The notes below the pieces were generated by a model. It had not been told where the DNA came from. It made no database searches and worked only from the letters and a program-made list of their open reading frames with translations. Position numbers and translations under genes: made by a program. DNA of 64,000 bases from Siderastrea radians (taxonomy: Eukaryota > Cnidaria > Anthozoa > Scleractinia > Rhizangiidae), in NCBI GenBank assembly GCA_964017195.1, contig OZ024889.1:62507858-62571857 (forward strand), given 5' to 3'. Positions 9,994-22,200 of this stretch are shown here, piece by piece; the stretch's first letter is position 1, and each line of letters opens with the position of its first letter.

Positions 9994-10233
9994 ATGAGAG
10001 CGATAGTTTTTGTGTGATTCGAAGCTAGCTCTTGTACTGTAAAGTTCAGCAGTGTGCATTAAAAAAGAAGAATCCTGAGAGAAGAAAATTAGTCTTCAGT
10101 TTTGTTATTGGTCTGTACGCTAATCCCCGAAAGCAGGCCAATTCAACACAGGCGAGCCTTACAACCTTCACAACGTTTCAGTCTTCAATTTCAAACACTA
10201 CAAGGAAGAAGAGAAACCAAGGCGTTTACCAAA

Positions 10234-10446
10234 ATGATGAAGTCCTCTCTCGTTCTGATGGCCATCTTGTCAATCGTTGTCTTGACAACGGTAACCCAGG
10301 TTGAAACTGCAAAGTGTGGGAGTCTAAGCACGGGCAAAAGGATTAACAGATGCAGAAAAATGGCACTGAAAAACAAAGCAAGAGCGCTGCTCATGAGGAT
10401 GGCAATGAAGATGGAGCGAAACTATCATCATAGCAAACGAAGTTAG
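10234..10446 (+). CDS. Small secreted cationic peptide precursor, 70 aa
   Basis: I chose the start at 10234 (context aaaATGATG) rather than the upstream in-frame ATG at 10102, because it begins a clean signal peptide: MMKSS, then a hydrophobic core LVLMAILSIVVL, then TTVTQVETA. Cleavage is expected after VETA (residue 26). The predicted mature peptide has 44 residues with 7 Lys, 7 Arg and a single acidic residue. Two cysteines (2 and 14 of the mature form) could form one disulphide or a dimer bond. The second half (KNKARALLMRMAMKMER) would form an amphipathic, Met- and Lys-rich helix. This profile resembles host-defence peptides or a secreted signalling peptide, but I recognise no family. The gene seems to be a single exon, with an AATAAA at 10950. 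Function is inference. Confidence 0.6.
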   Translation: MMKSSLVLMAILSIVVLTTVTQVETAKCGSLSTGKRINRCRKMALKNKARALLMRMAMKMERNYHHSKRS

Positions 10447-10949
10447 AAAGAAGAAGGCGAAGAATGTAAAGCGGTATCAATCTGGGGAGGGAACTGAAAG
10501 ACTTGAACGGTAATTCACGTCATTCGAAGAAGATATAACGACTCCACGCCCAAGGGCGCCCCCGTTTGAGACAAGGGGAATAGCACGACAGAAAACTACT
10601 GCTTAGAAGCCTTCGTCTGAATAGTCACATGCTGGAGTCCCATCCACTGACTCAAAAGTTACAACCGCAGTAGATGAGCCGGTGTTTGCGTCTAGAAGTA
10701 AAAGGGCCGATTATTTATCGAGGCCTAGGACCTGGCATTTAAGACAGTGCTTAATCAAGAAAGTCTAAGTAGCTAAAGTTTAGTTTGTTAACAGTTGTTA
10801 AAAGTTTAGTTTGTTAAAAGTTGTTAACCGAAAATGACGCACCGGTTTAATTTCGAGTTGAGTCACGGATTTGTTAATCCTTTTCTAAACGTCGTTTAAA
10901 TAATAGACCCAAAGGGTTTAATTAATTCCATTGCATGGATATGCAATTT

Positions 10950-10955
10950 AATAAA
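10950..10955 (+). terminator. Polyadenylation signal AATAAA for the cationic peptide gene
   Basis: AATAAA followed by a T/GT-rich stretch ('cattattttatgtgttctt'), about 500 nt after the stop codon. It is the first good signal downstream on the plus strand. Confidence 0.45.
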
Positions 10956-10959
10956 ACAT

Positions 10960-12340
10960 TTTTCGAACATTATTTTATGTGTTCTTTTAATGCCTTACAA
11001 GACATTCTTCTCTTGGCGAGACAACGATGCTTTGACATTACAATGGTTCAGGGAGGAGAAAATAGCTGATGTTCTATGCTATCTTAGCTAAACGGAGGCA
11101 CGATGAACTGAGTCATATGAAATACTTCTCATGGTTTATACTGAAGCACTTCCTGCGAAAAGAAAACTTTCACACAATTGCAAGCTTATTTCAGTACTTG
11201 TCGGACTGTTAGTCATGGGGTGTTAACATGCTTTGTATGGTATCTTCTCAGATGAAAAATTAAATAAAATACCTAAGAAATTTTTCATCCTCCTAGTATT
11301 CTTGGAACACTTCGTGTAAGATTAAAGGTACTTAGATTGAACTTAGGCACAGTTTTAACCCAAAGGCGAAACTCAGCACGCCTTAGCTTCGTTGGGAATG
11401 AAGCCAGCCATTTCTATTTTTCACAAGCGGCAAACAACCAGAATATTTAAAATATTAACACAAAAAGTGTACAATATATACTTCCGGCATTGTTCATGCC
11501 ACACTGATAGCCCATAATTCGGAAAATGAAAAATCGTATTAGCCTTGAACTGACGTATACCCCTAAAATGCTTTCTGGAATGTCACTAGCCCCAAAACAT
11601 GCTCGCCAAAATCTTAACTCCCAAAATCGCACGTTTTAATTCCTTCCCACCACCACCCCCCTCCCCCACAAAAAGAAATTAATCCTCCCCTCCACTTTAA
11701 AGTCGAATATCCCCCTACCCCCGTGGAGTTTTGAGAATGAGTTTTTCGGGCTGGAGTTTATATTTTTGGTTTCCACACTCCGTTATCTTCTATCCTTTTT
11801 TTTAATCACTATCATTGATTTTAATTTTACGCCTGCACGCTAAGTTGATCTGTGAAATAGGAATGTACAAAATCTTTGACGCTGGGACTAAAATGTAAAC
11901 TTAAAACAAAGCTTTTCGTTTCCACATTGACAGCGCATTAATAGCATATCAACCAACATTAGACTTGCGATAAGACGATCACAAACGGAGGCACGAAAAA
12001 TGGAGACAACTTCGCCCGGACGAAGCAGGAAAGCTAAGTGAAGTCGCGAAACAAAAGCGACAAATTCATCAATTGAATGTACTCCGCCAAAAACGGACTT
12101 AAGCCCGGAAAGTCGACTATTTTAAAAAAACAGCCGTTTCTCAATTGTTTGATATTTCACAGATTATACACAGCCGAAATAAATAGAGAAATAATACAGT
12201 TGATTGAAAGTCACGGAATCGGAATCGGGTGCAGTGATCAGATTGACATACAGTGAACATAAAAATGAAAACAAGCGACAAGATACGGCGATCGACGAGG
12301 GCGTCAAGGTAGTACCGAAATTGATTTATCTGTGTGTAAT
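10960..12340. other. No gene seen
   Basis: AT-rich sequence with a C-rich patch at about 11646-11725. No recognisable coding, RNA or clear repeat structure was found. Confidence 0.35.
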
Positions 12341-12346
12341 ACATAT

Positions 12347-12486
12347 CTTATTAGACGGTTTAGAGAGTAGTATCGTGGGATATTTTTACGAGTCGCGCCG
12401 TATTTTGGCGAGCCCGTAGGGCGAGTCAAAATACAAGAGGCGAGTAAAAATATCCCACGATACTACACACTCAACCGTCTAATAAG
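12347..12486. mobile_element. 140-bp foldback MITE
   Basis: The ends CTTATTAGACGGTT (12347-12360) and AACCGTCTAATAAG (12473-12486) are perfect inverted repeats. The arms continue inward through 'gtagtatcgtgggatattt' and its complement. The whole unit can fold into one hairpin. Confidence 0.8.
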
Positions 12487-12489
12487 GGA

Positions 12490-13388
12490 TTTATTATTCA
12501 ACTTAGCTACAAAATGGAAAAGTGGTTTATAAACTGTCTGAGTTGCGTGACAAACTAACGTGACTTCTGAGCAGCGAGTGAGCGCGCCAGCGGGGTCAGA
12601 CGTGAGGTTGTTGTTGATTGGTCAAAAACGAAAACTTGTCAAACCTGTCAATCGAGCGAAGCGTTGGGATTTTATTTCAAACTTGCAAGGAAAACAAAGA
12701 TGGAACAAGGCAAAACTGAATTATTTTCGGGTTTACAGTTAGATGAACAACAATGTTCTTGGTGGCCAAGTAAAACTACGAAAAGAAAGAACTCGACAGA
12801 ACAAACAGAACTCGAAAGTCAAGTCAAACAAAGTTAAACAGCACTTCAAGCTCAGTCATCTTCGTCCGAATCACTAACCACGGGTCGTTTTGGAAGAGAT
12901 AGCGGTGGAGATTTCTGACAGACAACAATTATGCATTTGTTGAAGACAACTCCTGAGGAAAGATGGGTTCTGTTTCCTGACTTTGACAAACAAATGACAT
13001 AAAAGATTGTTAAGTTCCTCGGCGGGAATTTCTTCAATGGCCCTTGTTTCTGTAACGGACTTGAGGTCAGTTTTTGTCTTTTCTGTTGTATTTTAATACG
13101 TTTCGATTTTCTTCAATAAATAAAGAAATTTCACTGTCGTCTAGGTCATTGCTTGTCTCTAGGATCTCGTTTTCATTAAAAACCTCAAAATTTGGTAAGC
13201 ATTCATTGTTTTCTTCCGGAAAACGGCTGTTTCGGCCATTTTTTCATCGTTCACCTTGTAAGCCTAATGCCTGACGCGTCATTTGTAGAAAACCTGTCAA
13301 ACCGGTCTTCTGGAGTACAAATACCGTGGGATATTTGTACTCGTTTTGGGTGTTATTTGTACTCTACTGAATGCAGTTGAATAATAAA
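12490..13388. mobile_element. Possible 0.9-kb inverted-repeat element next to the foldback MITE
   Basis: TTTATTATTCAACT (12490-12503) and AGTTGAATAATAAA (13375-13388) are perfect 14-bp inverted ends. Near the right end, 13313-13342 is an imperfect palindrome (GAGTACAAATA...TATTTGTACTC) that shares the core CGTGGGATAT with the neighbouring MITE. The two may be parts of one composite family. No transposase is seen. Confidence 0.5.
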
Positions 13389-14105
13389 GTCGTAAAGTGA
13401 CGACGTCACTAGAAAGCTATTTCAGACATTTCTGAATTGGCTTGTTGTGTCAAGATCTGCATGACAACATATGGGCCTACAAAACATTTGGGCCTAATAG
13501 AGCCACAATCGATTGAGAAACAGGTTGCCAAAGGCTTAAGGACACTCGCGAAGTGAACAAATGGAACACACCTTTATAGACTGCTACTTCAACAAAATAT
13601 TCTTTGGGAAGATTCAAGATTGGTTTTATAGAACATAAAAATATACCTTTGCCCCAAATGAAAGGAAATGTTGTTTGGAATGGATGAGAACACCAAAACC
13701 GGGAAGCTTGTGAAGCTTCATGAAATAATATATTTTAGTATGAAGCTCGGAGAATAACTTCTTAGCTTAGAAGAATTTGTCCGGGAATTGAACTGGACAC
13801 TTAAAATGAGAAACTCGTCAGTTAGGAATCTTGACCGAAAGAGTTTTGACTATTGTTTTTGCAAATATATATAGAAATTACAACTCGGTTGTCAATTTTT
13901 AAGATATTATGTCTGGTGCTTACTCTGTGAATAACACACACAAGTGTAGTTTTATTTTTAGGGTGGTTTTTTAGTAAAGAAAATATTGTTAGTATTTGTC
14001 AACCTTTGACTGGTTCTTATGTTAGTCCACCATTTCTTCTTAATGTGTTAGTGTGCTAAATTCATCATCGGTCACTGTTTGTTACGTAAATTAAAAATAA
14101 TTGAA

Positions 14106-15803
14106 CAGGGTTCAAAATAAAATCAGAGCTTTCAGCCTGAATTTGACGGCTTTTTTTCTCACGACTAATTTTTAGCCGGCCGTCAACAAGAATGAACAAG
14201 CACCTATCCCAAGTATGGAATAAAATGTTCACAGGCCAGACGCGGCTCAGGTGCTCGTGCAAATGTGTTTGTATATTTCTCTTAGCAATGGTTGATTTTT
14301 AATTAAGTGCCATTTGCTAATAAGGATGTTCTTAAAATCAGGCACAGCTGAGTGGTACGTTGTTACGAAAGGCAGAATTTTTTCCGCACTGTCTCTCTTT
14401 GTTGAAGTGCCGACTTCCTTTCACTGAATTTGACATCGGACGTTATTTTTTCTACTAGTCTGTACGGGTAGTCTCTCCACATAAGGAGGGTTCGGGTAGC
14501 CCCTCCCACGGAGGCGTGTTTTGAATTGGGTGATATTCTCAACGAAAGACTTCGCTGAAGAGTTTGTTTTAAGAAGACGTAGGGCTTCACCTTTGATAAA
14601 ACCTTTTCTAACCCCTGGTGGGTGGCTTGTTTGTTAAATCTTTGGTCTTTCAGAAGAATGGTATCCAGGAAGTTTATTTCTTTGTCTGAGATTTCAGCAG
14701 TAAATTTAATTGGATCACGTGGTGACTGTTTACTACGACAATAAACTCTTCTATCTCCTTTTTGTCAACATTCCACAGCGAGAATATGTCATCGATGTAT
14801 CTTTTCCACTCAAGTGGTAGAAGAGTGTAGAAAATTTGTACTACTGTTTGACTGAGCATGCACGTGGCGTTATGCTAAGCCCAATCAGTGTCTCTCTTTG
14901 ACCTACAATTAACCGGCAGATTTCGCTCTTCGCAACTTATAATTGTTGCGCTCAACGCAGCGATAATGAAACCTGGTCAGTGCGCTTACGAATTTCCGCA
15001 CGACCTCTCTCTTTACAGAGTTTATTTCTGTCTTAAACTCCTCGTCAGGAGTGATGTTTGCTTTTGCGACAAAGCGCAAGTCTCTTGCGTCTCTTGCGCA
15101 TGTGCCCCTTTCTGTGTGAGCCTGAAGTTTAACTATCGACGTTTCTGACGGCTCGATTTTTCTCTTCAGCATGGAAATCTCATCGACGGCGGACTGGCAG
15201 AGTCGCTTCCTGGCATTTCGCAAATTAGATCAGGCCGTTGAGAATGATAAATGCCACAACAATGACACTGATTTTTAGCGTGACGGTGTATTTCCTTTGG
15301 TCTCCAGCAAATTAAATTGGACGAGAACTCGAAAGCACACGAAAAAAGTGACAAGGTGCTAAGTGGAACAGGAGCGTAGACGCACTGGCAACAAAGACAT
15401 CGTGAATGAAAATTTGCCCGGTTACTAAAAGAGCACTGAATCGCTGCGGCACTGCTACCCCGTGTCTGGCCTATTTCCTCAAAAGTCGCGTTGTTGATGA
15501 CGAATGAAACCACGCCGGAAAAAAAAAAGAGTGCCGACAAATAGAGATAGAACGAACGAAGACTTGTTTTACAAGAATCGACACAATTGTTTACGTTCCT
15601 CAATTTGTTGTTGTATGTATGCAAGTGTTTCATGGCTGCATTACTTTCTGATATGAAACGTTTACTATGACGTTCCAGGGACGTTGATTTTACCGATCAA
15701 GGGATGGGAGGTCATTTTTTTCTATTTCTTGGGTGAAAAATCGCCGGCAAGGGTGGCCAAAGTGCCGGCTGTCGCCGGTAGCCGGCTGCTATTTTGAACC
15801 CTG
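14106..15803. mobile_element. hAT-like element with CAGGGTTCAAAATA ends
   Basis: The left end CAGGGTTCAAAATA (14106-14119) and the right end TATTTTGAACCCTG (15790-15803) are perfect 14-bp inverted repeats starting with CAGGG, usual for hAT elements. ATTGAA flanks both sides (14100-14105 and 15804-15809), a 6-bp direct repeat where hAT normally makes 8 bp. Subterminal GCCGGC-rich words occur near both ends. No hAT transposase is recognisable; instead the inside holds a Penelope fragment and unassigned sequence, including a 155-codon minus-strand frame at 15166-15633 without known domains. Confidence 0.65.
14280..14870 (-). pseudogene. Penelope-like element, reverse transcriptase fragment
   Basis: Minus-strand translation gives WKRYIDDIFSLWN, with the YIDD form of the reverse transcriptase YxDD active site, then, after frame breaks, the thumb/linker text LVEKITSDVKFSERKSALQQ and YHSAVPDFKNILISKWHLI. 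Order and wording match Penelope-like reverse transcriptases. Frameshifts separate the blocks and both the start and the endonuclease are missing, so it is dead. It sits inside the hAT-like element 14106-15803. Confidence 0.75.
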
Positions 15804-16063
15804 ATTGAAAGTCTTATATAGTTCCTTGTAAACCTTATTGCTAACTCAGGCTATTGTAAAATTCTGAAATAACTTATCGTGCATCGTATTTTTATTATCG
15901 TATTATTTTTTCACCGATTAAATAAGATTGACGACTGCGTTGATAAGAAATTATGTAAAAGTAGGGGATTTCTCCACTTCATCTTGCGCCCCACATACAG
16001 TAAGAACGTCTGCTTCTCCGCAGCCCGCAATAACAGCACTGAGGGTAGCTATTTTATAAACGT

Positions 16064-16069
16064 TTTATT
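16064..16069 (-). terminator. Polyadenylation signal of TRMT13
   Basis: AATAAA on the minus strand, about 166 nt beyond the TRMT13 stop codon at 16235. It is followed by T-rich sequence on that strand. Confidence 0.55.
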
Positions 16070-16234
16070 TGTCGCATAATAGCAAGAAAAGAAACATAGG
16101 TAAACAATGCATTTGCCAAAGAAGGGTATTACTAATTAGTCTGTTTTTTTTTAGTTTCTGTCTAGCATTTTATTCTTGACGCATAAACAACGCTGATAAG
16201 CGTAAATGAAAATGGCGCCGAGGCTTCCTTTACG

Positions 16235-19200
16235 CTATGTCCTTGGAGTAGCTAAGAGAACAGCATTTTCTAAGGAAACGCTTGAGACGACATAGAAAGC
16301 TAACCTAGCGCTTAAGTCATGTGACTCCAAATACCAGAGACGGCCTGCGTCTATGAGGCGTTTACATTGTCGACCTATTTCTTCTCTCTCGGATACCGTG
16401 TAATTTGACCATCTGAAATGAAAATGAGATAGCTTTAGAGCTGTGTGGATGTGTTGTAACATCACTTAAGCTCAAGAGAGGTTGGTTTGCTCGTTTGGTT
16501 GGTAGGTTTGATTGTTTGTTTGTTTGTTTGCTTTTAAGGAGATAGAGCAAGGAGAAGGAGGAAGCGAGCTTGATCGCAGGTAAAAGTCTGCCACATCGAC
16601 AGTACTTCAAAGTCTTCGAGATATGAACCAGGCGATTTTTTCCTTTACTTTCTGACAATTCAGAGCTTGAAAACCCTCAGTCTTAATCATACTTCAGCCA
16701 GTAAAAGATAAAAGGTGGATTTTGAGGTTGCATGGCGGTGCTGTTGTTGGCTTTGCCTGGGTACGTTTGAGAACCTTTACACGGTTTTCGGTAAGTTAAT
16801 TATATCTGTTTTCCGCGGTTTTAGGATGAACATGCGCCACCGAAATTTTGGTATAAAAACTGAAATAGATCTAGATCACGTAAACCTTTTTCTCACTGTA
16901 AAAGCCCAGTCTTAAGACTGTGGTACATTAAACCTTCACTGTTCGATGTCAAGCGAAACAAAGTGTTACCTGTCATCGTCGTCGTTCTCCGGTGCACTCT
17001 TTTCTTTAGTTCCCTCCTCACTGCCTGAAAGACTTTCCTTTGCAGTTGCGTTTTCTTTCGCAGTATCATGGCTATGTTCATTGTCACTATCCCAGTCATC
17101 ACTTTCTCTGGCTGAAATAATTAAAACACACTTTTGTTCAGCTCGGCGTCTCCTAGTTTACTACGCAGCCGCAGGAGAAGTCGCGACTCTTCCCGCGCGT
17201 GGCGCCGGCTACAAGTTGTTGCTTTGTGACTGGCCCATCATTCTACTTGTGGGCGTGGTGTAGACTAATACACTGTTAGTACTGGGCCCGGTTGTTGAAA
17301 GCAGGGTTTAGCTAACCCAGGATTGAGCGTCAATTTTAAATTCAGTTTTACAGCTTAACGATGTGGATTCCTGCAAATTATTTCCGCTTTGAATTTTGAC
17401 TTTGGCTGCTTTCAAATCGTCTCGTAACATTAGCTCTGGAAACGCTTTTAAACAAGAGAAACAGAAATCTTGGACACCGTTTAAAGCCAGGGTTAGCATT
17501 AATCGGCGTTCGACCCTCCCGGCCCAGTCGTATAACATTGTAAAATTTCTCTTCAATAAAATACACTGTGATTTTCTAATACTTACATGTAACAGAATAT
17601 CCACTAAATGATATAACAGCTCTGTACCTGTATCATTGACAGTCCGCCCGGCATCTTCCCTCCGACGTTTCTTGAGTCTTATTCCACAGGTTGCCCAACT
17701 ACTAAGACAGCACAACAAATGGAAATCTTCTCCAGTAAAGCCCAGATTCTGCAGAAATGGCCTACCAACGTACTGAGGCCAGGAACAACAATGGTGACAA
17801 CACAGGGCCAACACTATTCCTTTTACAGGTCCTTCACTCTTATCTACCTTTAATCTCTTGTTTTCCCTATATTTGAGTGATAAAAAAAATGTTGTATTAG
17901 ACACAAGCTACAGTTCTGCAATATAGAATTAATTTAACTAAGTTGGCGGTAACAGTGAGAATGAAAATATGCGAGACTTGCCGATTATCTGCGTTTCCCT
18001 CCAGGCTTGCATCTTGGGGTTCTTTTCTCCTGGAATTGATCGACGTTTCCATTAAACATCTGAGAGTCAAGTCTACCAATGAGAAAGTGTAATAAAAAGT
18101 TTTATCGCGTTGTTACGACGACACAAGAAGCTATAAAACAAGACTAAGTAAAAAACTTATTTACAACACAATACAATGCAATACAGACTTTGTTGACACT
18201 CCCCAAAGAGGATTTTCAGTGACAATTACCGGTGATTCTCTAAGAGATCACACTTAGAAGCTTCTAGTTTGGATCGTCCTTGAGTAAAACCATGTATTTT
18301 GTTTTAGAATCTCTTGAAACTACACGTATTAATCCCGTTTACTAACAAAAACCTCCTGCTTGGGTAATTTCACACGGATCACTCACCTGTGGCAGCCCCG
18401 CAAAGATGTTTGCTGACCGCAACAATTTTTTGTTTACTGTTTTTAATGCAAGGTACCTTACCTAAAACACAAAACAGCAAAAGTTAAAGTTACATATACT
18501 AGGTAAAAAAAGCAGCACAATCGTTATCCGGTTTTTGCTCTTTATTACCCCCTTCCGAGATGTCTCTCCTTCTGCCTAGACATAATCGAGCAAGGAGAAC
18601 ATGCAAAGGTGAACAAATACTGTCTCCCACATGGAATTAAGAGACGACTTGCGTGCACTCTAGTAAGTAAGTAAGTAAAGTCTTTATTTGACGAGGGTAG
18701 CACTAAAATAGCATAAAAAATACTAACAAACCAGTGGCCCTCTAAAATTATCTACAATAAAATATAAAAATACACTAGAATAAGATAATATATAGATTTA
18801 GCCAAGCCTAAAAGCGGAGTCCCCCTTTTTGTTTTGTCTGTTTTTTGCTTTTGTTTTGTTTTTGCTGGCAGTTATTAATTTGTGAAAATACTCTCATCCA
18901 AGTCGTTTTATTAAAAAAAAAAACAAAGAAAAATAAAGAAAAAAATTCGTGCTGCCGCTGGGTGTCGAACCCGGCTCGTCGGCGTCAGACGCCGGTAGTT
19001 AGTCCACTAGGCTATGGGCGTTTGACATTGTTTTCGTAGTTAATTTTAATACTTATTTCTTTCTTTCTTGACAAGCTGCCTATCAGCATGAAAATGCTGG
19101 TGTTTTTCCTGCAAAATGTGTTCGAAACGCCGTAAAAACCATGGTTGTGGACAGAAAAAACCAAAAAGCACTAGCTCTGCTTGACGTCGAAACCGCTGCG

Positions 19201-22200
19201 AAAAGCTGCGAACTCAAGCGGTGTGCCGACCGAGTTTGAACAGAACCGACGAGGCAAATTTGAACTTTTTGCCTGAACTTTATCGCCGAATTTCTTTCGC
19301 CTAGATTGAACTTTTCCCCTTCCACCAAAACGACAACTGAGTGTTCTTTTGAACTTTTTTTTTCCACTAACAAATTTGTTTTTGACTTTTGTTGTCTTTG
19401 CTTGTTTTGCTACAACGCGGGTCAACATGCGATTTCGCGCCGAAAACACACGGGATTCAGCACAGGGTTCTATCCAGTGTAGGAAGTGTATTGGTAGCCC
19501 TGTGGTGCGGACGGACGGACGTACGGATGTACGGACGGACGGATGTACGGACGGACGGTCACGTGTCTACTACGTCACTACCAAAATTTTTTGGCTTGAT
19601 AGATTACCAAATTTCCTTAGCAATGGAGCTCCGCTGACGCGCTAGCGCGCTGGCTCCGCTATTAAAACTATGGATAAACTATGAGACAATATAACGAAAA
19701 AAAATACAAGAAATACGCGATAAAAATTAGAAAGGTAAAAAGGGTAAAAAGTGTAACTAAATTACACAATAAAAGGATTTAAAAGCTGCTGTTCTTTAAA
19801 AATTCTCTTCCAAAGAGAGTTCCTAAAAGAGTTCCTATTGTGTTCATCTTGCTTGACAATTCCTGAGTGGAAGAAGGGATTGCTCGTAGTGTACCCCACC
19901 CTCGCCCCCCTCCCGACAGGGAAGCTAGTGGATCACACGGTTACTCCCAGCGTCGTTATTTGTTTTTCTTAACATTTTGCTGGTACAGGAGAGATACTAT
20001 GTATCTGAGAAAATATCACACGTACATGTAGCAGAGACAAGCTTCCAACTACCGTCCCTCCGATCCAACGTCCAATCAAAAATCCAATGCACTAATTACC
20101 GTAAATGATCTAATAAACGCCCAGGGCTTTTATTAAATTTTCGGGATTTTCTGGGGGCGTCTAGTAGTTACGGGGCGTTAAATGGAGAGAGGGCGTTTAT
20201 TATCTTTTCCCAAACAAGTACTAAAACAAACTGTTCAACTTTTCTTGAATTCAAAGGCTGCTATACAATGAAACTGAAAAAAATCTATATATTACTACTT
20301 AGTTCTTGATATCCATAGTACCAAATCATCGTTCACTACGTTTAATTTCACTATCTTCGTCAATATTAAAATGAATAGTAGTCATCGGCTTAGCTCGTCT
20401 GATTCAACCTGCTCTTCGCAAAAGCGTTTATTAGACGGGGCATTTATTAGAAAAGAGGCGTTTCTATTTCAGAGGGGCGTTTAATAGAGAGTGGGCGCCT
20501 CAAAGATCATTAATTTTATTATTTTACGTTATTACACTGTCGCCATGACTGCTCAACATAGGTTTCACTAATTTTGACCCGTTTGGAATGGGTATAGTAC
20601 ACCTGTGAATCCACAGAGTCAAATGTAAGAAACCCATTACGTGACTCTTAGTTTGCTTCTGGGAATGACTAAATAAAACTCTAAATTTCTTGAAATGCAA
20701 TCTTAAAAGACAGCACATGAAAGATTAAACAGACCAATACGTACAGTTAACAAAAAAAAAAAACCACAGATGCACTGTAAATTAATAAAAAGTTCCAACT
20801 TTAGGTCAGTTTTTCTTACTTAAATCGAGATGTTCAATATCCAAGTTTAAACGCTGGAAGGCTGGTCCTTGATCTTCACCTCTGTGATAACGATCATACT
20901 GAAAAAGAAATGTTATGTGTTGATAACTACACTTTTTTGACCATGAATGCTGAAAAATCAATAAATGTTTGCATTTTTTACAGCACCGTCAATAAAAATT
21001 CATGGACCCCCTGACAGATAGAAACCAAATGAGAGCACGTTGGACCAATCACAAGTCAGAAACGTTACCCTATGACAGCTGTCAAAACTTGCGACATAAG
21101 CAAAGGCATAAACCAAAAGAACAAACATACACATGTACGTATCAGCTATTGATAACGGCAACAACGTAAATATAGGCATAAGCATAAGGACATCAAACAG
21201 ATCGTTTTATCTTCCTTCTTATGCTGTCCTCACCAGAAACAAACGCATTAATTCTTAGCAAAAAGAACACAAGAAGAAACAGTCTTTATTTCCCTTGTGA
21301 CTGTGCTCATGCCGCTAGTGAAAATCAGCCTTCAAGGAGGTTCATAAGGATACATGTACCTTCCAATCAAATCCAGACATCAACATGCCCCACTCCTGGT
21401 ATACACCGGGTGTTTGATTCGTTCATATGCTCATAGGGAGCAGAAATTTGGCATTAGCATTTGCTCCGGGGGAGGGAATTTGACATTATAGCCTAAAGTA
21501 GTAGTGAGTCACCCAGGAGTTTCTCTTCAAAAATATGATGATGCAAGAAGAGCAAGGTGTTAAAGTGCATCTAACCCCAAAATATCTTTTTCGCTAAAAT
21601 AAATTTTTGCACCTGTTCGAAACGCATTGCGCCTTTTTTTTACAAAATCCCCCTCGGTCTTGACTTTTTATAGGCTGTAAAAGCTACGATATCTAGCCAT
21701 GATCTGTTACACGACCGAGCTAGTGAGGGGCATGGGTATATTCCCCGTGTGACATCACAAACTGATTTGCATCTCCTTTAGTCTTTGTAAACATGCATAC
21801 AAAGCAATTTGTGACAAGGGGAATAGACCCAATGTTCCCCAATGGGGAATAGACCCATGCCCCTTCTGACTCAGTCGTGCGACAAATGATGCTTAGTTTT
21901 TCGTAAGTTTTGAAGCCCATAAAAAGGTCAAAAACTGTAAAAAAAAAATGGCTAAATGTTTTTGAAATACGTGCAAAGTGTTATATTAGGGGAAAAAATA
22001 TTTTGGGGTTCGGTGCACTTTATCATAATTTGATTACTGAATTCACAATTTGTTATTTATTAAAAGGTAGCCTGTCTACAGCCACCCCTTGAAAAGCACT
22101 GTAAAAAGATCATTGGCGTCATTTCCCAAACACTAACCTAGAAATACAGTTTATTGTTCACATTCAGGAAAAGTAGTCACTTGAAAGGAGATGGTTGCTT

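Noticed and set aside
12130..13525. Terminal repeats of a larger element (CCGTTTCTCAAT / ATTGAGAAACAG)
   Set aside because: Only about 11 of 12 bases match, with no target duplication; too weak to claim.
15166..15633. 155-codon minus-strand open frame inside the hAT-like element
   Set aside because: No BED finger, hAT dimerisation region or other domain can be recognised; probably chance.
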